64,000 nucleotides of DNA, from contig JAKOGI010002751.1 of assembly GCA_029747015.1 (NCBI GenBank), forward strand, positions 2,501 through 66,500, given 5' to 3'. A model generated the notes under the pieces. That model was not told the origin of the DNA. It searched no databases and worked only from the letters and a program-made list of their open reading frames with translations. Positions 59,172 through 64,000 of this stretch are shown piece after piece. The stretch comes from Carnegiea gigantea. Its lineage: Eukaryota > Streptophyta > Magnoliopsida > Caryophyllales > Cactaceae. A program made the translations under genes and the position numbers. Positions within the stretch are counted from its first letter, which is position 1. Every line of letters begins with the position of its first letter.

Positions 59172-61091
59172 ACCTAATTCCTCACATTTCAACAATAACC
59201 ATCAGGCACATGAACCTCCCACAACCATTGACAAACAACCCACTTTTGAGTTAACGAGAGCGCAAACTTGGCTTTTAGCTTGTTGGCTAAGTTTAACTCT
59301 TGTCTAGTGCACAGAATAGTCATATCCATTCTCAGTTTTATATCATCCTTTGTTTTTCCCAGAACATCCATCACTGCGTTTATAAGATTTTCACTGAAAT
59401 TTTTCTCAATATGCATAACATCAAGGTTATGCCTTAGAAGTTAATGTTTCCAATAAGGCAACTCCCAAAAGATACTTTCTTTGTCCAGTTATGTTTATTT
59501 TTCTAAAATTTGAGAATTTGAAATTCTACCTCTATAGTCACTTTAGGTAATTTAGATGCTACATCAGATAATATTTCACTGAAATCCTTCAAGGAGGGCC
59601 AATGTGTATGCTCTTCCCTTTATGAAATGCAGCTTTATTAGCTCTAAAACAATGATTCTAAGGTAAGAACCGACGATGGCAATCAAACCAATATGACTTT
59701 CGTTCATGCTGTAACTGGAAGGCATAATTTTGGTGCATGCAAACCGGACATGCTAGCAACCAATGAGTACTCCAACCGAACAACATTCCATAAGCGAGAA
59801 AATCATTAATCGTCCACATTAACACAGCATGCAATCTAAAGTTTTTCCTACATGAAACATCAAATGTGTCCACCCTAACATCCCATAGCATTTTCAACTC
59901 ATCAATTAAAGGTTACAAGTATACATCAATTATATTCTCCGGATTTATTGGACCTAGAATTACACAACTTAAAAACATGTATGGAGTGATCATACACATA
60001 TCTGGAGGTAACTTGTAAGGTGTAACAAAAATTGGGCACATGGAATACGATATTCAAGATAGTGAAAATGGTGTGAAACCATCAGCACATAAATCTAACC
60101 TCACATTCCGAGGCTCTGCTGCAAAATTTGGATACTTTTGATCAAAAGACTTCCACGCTTGTCCATCCAACAGATGTCGGAGAACACTCAGTTCTTGGCG
60201 GTGCTCATGGTGCCATCTCATACGGGCGACAATACTTTTTGAGGCATAAAGTCTTTGCAATCTTGGGATTAAAGGTAGGTAGTACATTCTACCACATGAA
60301 ACCTCCTTATGTCCTCCTTGGTTGGAGTTCTTTGGTAATCTTCTTGCACATCCATAAAATTTGCATGCAGAGAGAGCCTCATCATGTTCATAATAAATCA
60401 TGCAACCATTCAGACAATAATCAATTTTCTAAACATCCATACCTAAATCTCTCACTTTTCTCAGCTGCTGATGATAATTTTTGAGAATGCGACTTTGAGA
60501 AGGGCATGTATCTTTCATCAAACCAACAACGTCGTTGAAGCAACATTGAGGTATGTTGTGGCCTGATTTAATACTAAGTAGCCTTACAGATGTTTCTAGT
60601 TCAGTTATGTTACACTCTTCATACAAGGGTTGTTAGGCAGATTCATGCATAGTGTGAAATGCCTTAGGATTCAATTCATGAGAGCTACTCATGTTCATTT
60701 TATTAGCTTGGAAGACAACATGAAGTATGTTCTCCATACTATTATGAGTATTGTGATCGTAATCATAACTCATAGAGTGTAAACTACTTGCACCCCCTAC
60801 TTCTGAATTATCATCTTTCCTATGACTTGTCCAATACTAATAATTCTTCACAAATCTCTTTTTATACAGATGAGACATTACAACATCAGGCGTATAGTAC
60901 TGCATATTCTTGCACTTCACACATGGACATCTATAAACTCTATTAATTCTATGCCCCTCTTGATTTTGTGCAAATTCATCAAACATATTTACTCCCATCA
61001 ACCACTGATTTCTAAGCTCATGTCCATCAGGATTTCTCCTCTTATACATCCATTGAAAATACAACGGCCTATCCATATGTTGCTAATCTGA

Positions 61092-63009
61092 TTGCCTTAA
61101 TTGTTATGTATACTACAATTAATTTCAATAGATATCTTTTACAATTCAATCTATCCGCTAACCAATGAAATATTCTAATGCATCATACAATTTAGTATTT
61201 GCAAGACAATAATGAACTTATCTATGAATATCAACACAATTTTGAAACACAAATATATTTATAGGTAAAGATAATAAAAAAAATCTGTTTCAATTGATGA
61301 AAAACAACGCCGAGCTTGTAATAGGAACATGAACAATTGTGATTGTTTTTTATCATTCAACGTTATTTCTTTTTTTTGCCCATCTAAAATACATAACAAA
61401 TAAGCCATAACTAACACCAATTACCAAAACAAACATTTCCCTTTCAATATATGGCCATTTAAATCAGAAATTATTTTTAAACACAAAATTTTAATTACAT
61501 TTTTGTTCCATCATCAATAACTACTTACAAACATTACAACTATTTCATTTATCCAAATAAACATACATTGCAAATAAAATTAAAGATTAAATTATTTACT
61601 ATAAATTTTATATTCACTGATGACACCTATAATTAATAATTAAATATGTTTAATTAGCACTTTCTATTTGCATATTCCGAAAAAAATTTCACATTCATAT
61701 TTAGTTTATATTTTATATTCCCATATTGTGAAAATAAATTTTCACAAAAAATTAAAATATAACAATCTAATTAAACATATATGCTACAAAAAATAAACTT
61801 AACATAACTATTTTATTTATCAAAATAAACCTAATTAACAAATCAAACACAAATTAAACTATTTATTTCACATTTCATCTAAATAAACATCCCCAAAATA
61901 TAAACAAAACACTATTTACAAAAAAATACAATAAACACACTTAACAAATCAAACAATCATGCGAAAATTTAAACATACCTAAAACAAACATATACTTGAC
62001 ATACTTACCAAAAATTAATATATATAACAAATTGAACAAAAAATAAACATACTAAAATACCTAACCACTCAAACCAAAAAATAAACATAATTAACGAACT
62101 TAAACTACTTACAAAAAAAAATACTAAACATGCTTAACATACTGCAACAGTTTATAATAATTGAACAGTTTTTATAACTATGGATACTTAATATATTTTA
62201 TTTCACTTATCCAAATAAATAAATTTCATAAATCAAATAAAAAATTAACATACTTTACATCCATATTTTCCACATTCATAATTTACCAAATAAAATAAAT
62301 CAAATACACTATACATATATGCTACACAATTAAATTTCAATAAATTAAACAATACATACCAAATTAACATAATTTTAAAATACAACAATTTTAATAAACA
62401 TACTTAATTAGCGTCACTGACATCTAAATACCTAGAAAAATAACCCAACTGCCAGCTAAATGAGGGGCAAGGAGGCGGCGGCGGGGCGATGGCGGTGGCG
62501 GCGGCGCCCTCAAAGATGGCGGTAACAGCTGCAACCAAACCATGAACAACAAATCAACTACCACCAAAGACACCCATTAACTTAAAATTTTTAATTTTAA
62601 GGAACAAATTAGCAGAAATTAAAAAACTTACTCGTGAATTATAAACGACGGCAAACTCTTTTACCGATCAGTGGCAACCATGGAGCTCTGTCTCCCCCTC
62701 TTCGTTGCTCTCTCTCTCTCCGTTGCTCTCTCTCTTCGTTTCTGAGGCTCGCTGCTCTCTTTCTCTTTCTTCATTTATCGTGCAACTTAAAAGTCCAGAT
62801 CTAAAATATTTTTGGAAATTGAGCCTGGGCATTGAATTCCGACGGAATTCCATCAGAATTTTCGTTAGATATTCCGACAGAAAAAAACCTGCTGGATTAT
62901 TCGTTGGAAATACTGTATTCCATTGAAATCCGTCTAAATTTCCGTCGTAATGCCGACAGGGGACAACGTTGTTGCTTTTTCCGTCAGATTGAAGCACCAT
63001 TTTTATAGT
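61092..63009. other. CACTA 5' region: AT-rich spacer, GC-rich block and subterminal repeats
   Basis: 61092-62440 is AT-rich, A-rich and featureless. 62463-62517 is GC-rich with GGCGGCGGCGG-type repeats. 62820-63000 holds the TCCGACGG-type subterminal repeats and the 63-73 codon and 122-codon frames there are spurious. The transcription start of the TNP2-like gene is expected here, but I cannot place it. Confidence 0.5.
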
Positions 63010-63010
63010 G

Positions 63011-63278
63011 CACAACATAGAAATGAGAGAGTCCACTTCTATAGTTTTCCATGATAAGGAAGAACAAAATGAAAATTTACAAGTATTAATAATTTCAATA
63101 TTATGCCGATGTTGAGTAATAGTCTAACACTTGACATAATCATCAAGATCATTAAAAGTGTATATTGTTGCACACAATATTATCCACTCAAGCTATGCAC
63201 TTTACAAAAAAAGTATGCACATCATTATAAGATTTAATTTTTCCAAAAATACATATTTGAAATTAATTTATGCTACAC
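63011..63278. other. Spacer between the CACTA and copia elements
   Basis: AT-rich; no feature seen. Confidence 0.4.
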
Positions 63279-63815
63279 TGTTGGGTTTAGTATGGCCCAA
63301 ATTTCATTCCCTAGTCCCTCACGAAGCATTGGCCATGTTCCATTGTCAAATGCACATCAGTAGCGGCCTTCCAGTGACCTCCACGGATGGCCTGTGAGCC
63401 AGACCATCGTCCGTAGTGACTGCGGCGACTGTTTCTACTAGGGTCTACTTGATCTCGACCCTTTAATTTCTTTATAAGGGGCCTAGCCTTAAGTTCCAAA
63501 CACATCAAATAACACAAGCATCATTCAAGCATCTAGAAGGCTATTCTTCTCTTTGATCAACTAATAGCTCCACTATTATTATTTTACGAGAGAACATTTT
63601 GAGTGAATTTGTAATTATTAGTTCATCTCTTCTTATGGCACATTGTACTGAGATCAATTCTGTACTCTCCCATCACCATAATGGATTTTTTGCTCATTGT
63701 TACCTGTGGTTTTTGCCCTTTAGGACTTTCCACATAATCTTGCTGTTTGGTCTCTTATCTTGTTATTATCGTATTTTATGATTTCTTGTTGTTTTTACTC
63801 AAATCCTAACCGAAA
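63279..63815 (+). repeat. Copia 5' LTR at window edge
   Basis: Begins TGTTGGGTTTAGTATGG at 63279 and ends near 63815, just before the primer site. It includes TATAAGG at 63473-63479, a possible TATA element. The 60-codon frame 63599-63781 within it is not a gene. The other LTR lies outside the window. Confidence 0.7.
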
Positions 63816-63816
63816 G

Positions 63817-63832
63817 TGGTAACAGAGTTTGG
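63817..63832 (+). other. Copia primer binding site
   Basis: TGGTAACAGAGTTTGG, near the tRNA-Met complement TGGTATCAGAGC (one or two mismatches in the first 12). Confidence 0.7.
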
Positions 63833-63839
63833 TTATAGG

Positions 63840-64000
63840 ATGGCAATGGTAACAAAATTCGATATCTTCAAAGTCAATGGGAAGATGAGTTTTAATATCT
63901 GAAAGGTCCAGATGATGCTCATTCCCTCCCAGAATGGGTTAAAGAAACCTCTTGGTGGTAAAAACCAAGAAACCCGCTATAATGACAGACGAATAGTGGG
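63840..64000 (+). pseudogene. Copia gag, 5' end, cut by window edge
   Basis: ATG 63840 opens MAMVTKFDIFKVNGKMSFNI, then a TGA at 63900-63902 where the related minus-strand gag at 15706 has Trp (FNIWKVQMM), then KVQMMLIPSQNGLKKPL and so on to the window end. KFDI-K-(F/V)-(D/N)GK is the start of Tnt1-type gag. The stop suggests a decayed copy, unless it is a sequencing or editing artefact; the rest is outside the window. Confidence 0.65.

Larger units (their letters stand above)
53109..61076 (-). pseudogene. TNP2-like CACTA transposase gene, interrupted by a hAT element
   Basis: Minus strand, in order. The transposase-associated N-terminal domain (61076-60837) has RPLYFQWMYKRRNPDG and CPCVKCKN. 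Then 60626-60429 (PLYEECN..., DVVGLMKDTCP) and 60401-60054. The TNP2 core is in 59897-59658: DTFDVSCRKNFRLHAVLMWT, NDFLAYGMLFGWSTH, WFDCHRRFLP. Next is 59416-59189, where the hAT element (54768-59171) interrupts. The DUF4218-like part 54731-54204 begins MKSHHHHVFLENLVLVAF and has GPVQYRWMYPFRRYFG. The DUF4216-like part 53874-53425 has KKCVLFNCEWFDSD, and an Asp/Glu-rich C-terminal tail lies in 53354-53109. Stops and shifts lie between most parts. The hAT target duplication ACCTAATT falls in this reading, so the gene was disrupted by that insertion. It would cut and move CACTA elements if intact. Confidence 0.75.
50482..63010 (-). mobile_element. CACTA (En/Spm) transposon, decayed, containing a nested hAT element
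   Basis: About 12.5 kb including the 4.4-kb hAT insert. The right end reads CACTATAAAAATGGTGCTT from the minus strand (63010 inward). The left end CACAAAAATGCGTTAAATC (50482 inward) is a diverged match that lacks the TAC/TAT of the terminal motif. Both ends hold dense TCCGACGG/TCCGTCGGAATT-type subterminal repeats, as in CACTA elements. It encodes a TNP2-like gene (minus, 61076-53109) and a TNPA-like gene (minus, 52904-51190), the usual order. The expected 3-bp target duplication is not visible (TTC left, CAC right), perhaps because the left terminus is damaged. Both genes are broken, so it is non-autonomous at present. Confidence 0.82.

Noticed and set aside
62668..63036. 122-codon frame at the CACTA right end
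   Set aside because: Composed of subterminal repeats and a GAGAGA-type tract; it reaches across the element end.

Overview
The window is nuclear DNA of a flowering plant, probably a eudicot; I cannot name the species. The evidence is an intron-containing plant gene with canonical GT-AG junctions, several plant transposon classes nested in one another, an endogenous plant pararetrovirus, long TA microsatellites and AT-rich spacers. There are no operons, ribosome binding sites or CRISPR arrays.

Layout. (1) 1-11770: two head-to-tail, heavily mutated copies of an endogenous caulimovirid (plant pararetrovirus), set inside AT-rich simple sequence. Copy A (about 352-5467) keeps movement-protein relics but lost most of coat and polymerase. 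Copy B (about 5468-11199) lost the movement gene but keeps coat, zinc-finger, protease, reverse transcriptase and RNase H relics. Each ends in the same roughly 585-bp segment. (2) 13261-24330: a minus-strand Ty1/copia element whose 5' LTR was split by a Ty3/gypsy (Athila/LARD-like) element with 1.9-kb LTRs, flanked by the 5-bp duplication ATATT. (3) 28876-34435: the only gene I consider intact, a four-exon minus-strand gene for a 515-residue secreted or membrane protein of the plant DUF7705 type, with a TATA box and a poly(A) signal. (4) 35339-41270: local tandem arrays (162/354-bp and 280-bp units), a 1-kb segmental duplication, a pair of GC-rich segments and a large TA microsatellite. (5) 42840-49250: trinucleotide-rich DNA, a SIRE-like copia 5' end, a related LTR-like copy and a 509-bp hAT-type MITE with an 8-bp target duplication. 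(6) 50482-63010: a CACTA (En/Spm) transposon carrying decayed TNP2-like and TNPA-like genes, with a complete but decayed hAT element (54768-59171) inserted in its TNP2-like gene and flanked by the 8-bp duplication ACCTAATT. (7) 63279-64000: the 5' LTR, primer binding site and start of gag of another copia element, cut by the window edge.

Apart from the DUF7705 gene, every recognisable coding region belongs to a virus or transposon and carries stops or frameshifts. I found no convincing undescribed functional system. The most informative structures are the complementary gene losses in the tandem viral copies and the nested insertions with readable target duplications. All family assignments come from reading motifs; no database search was run.
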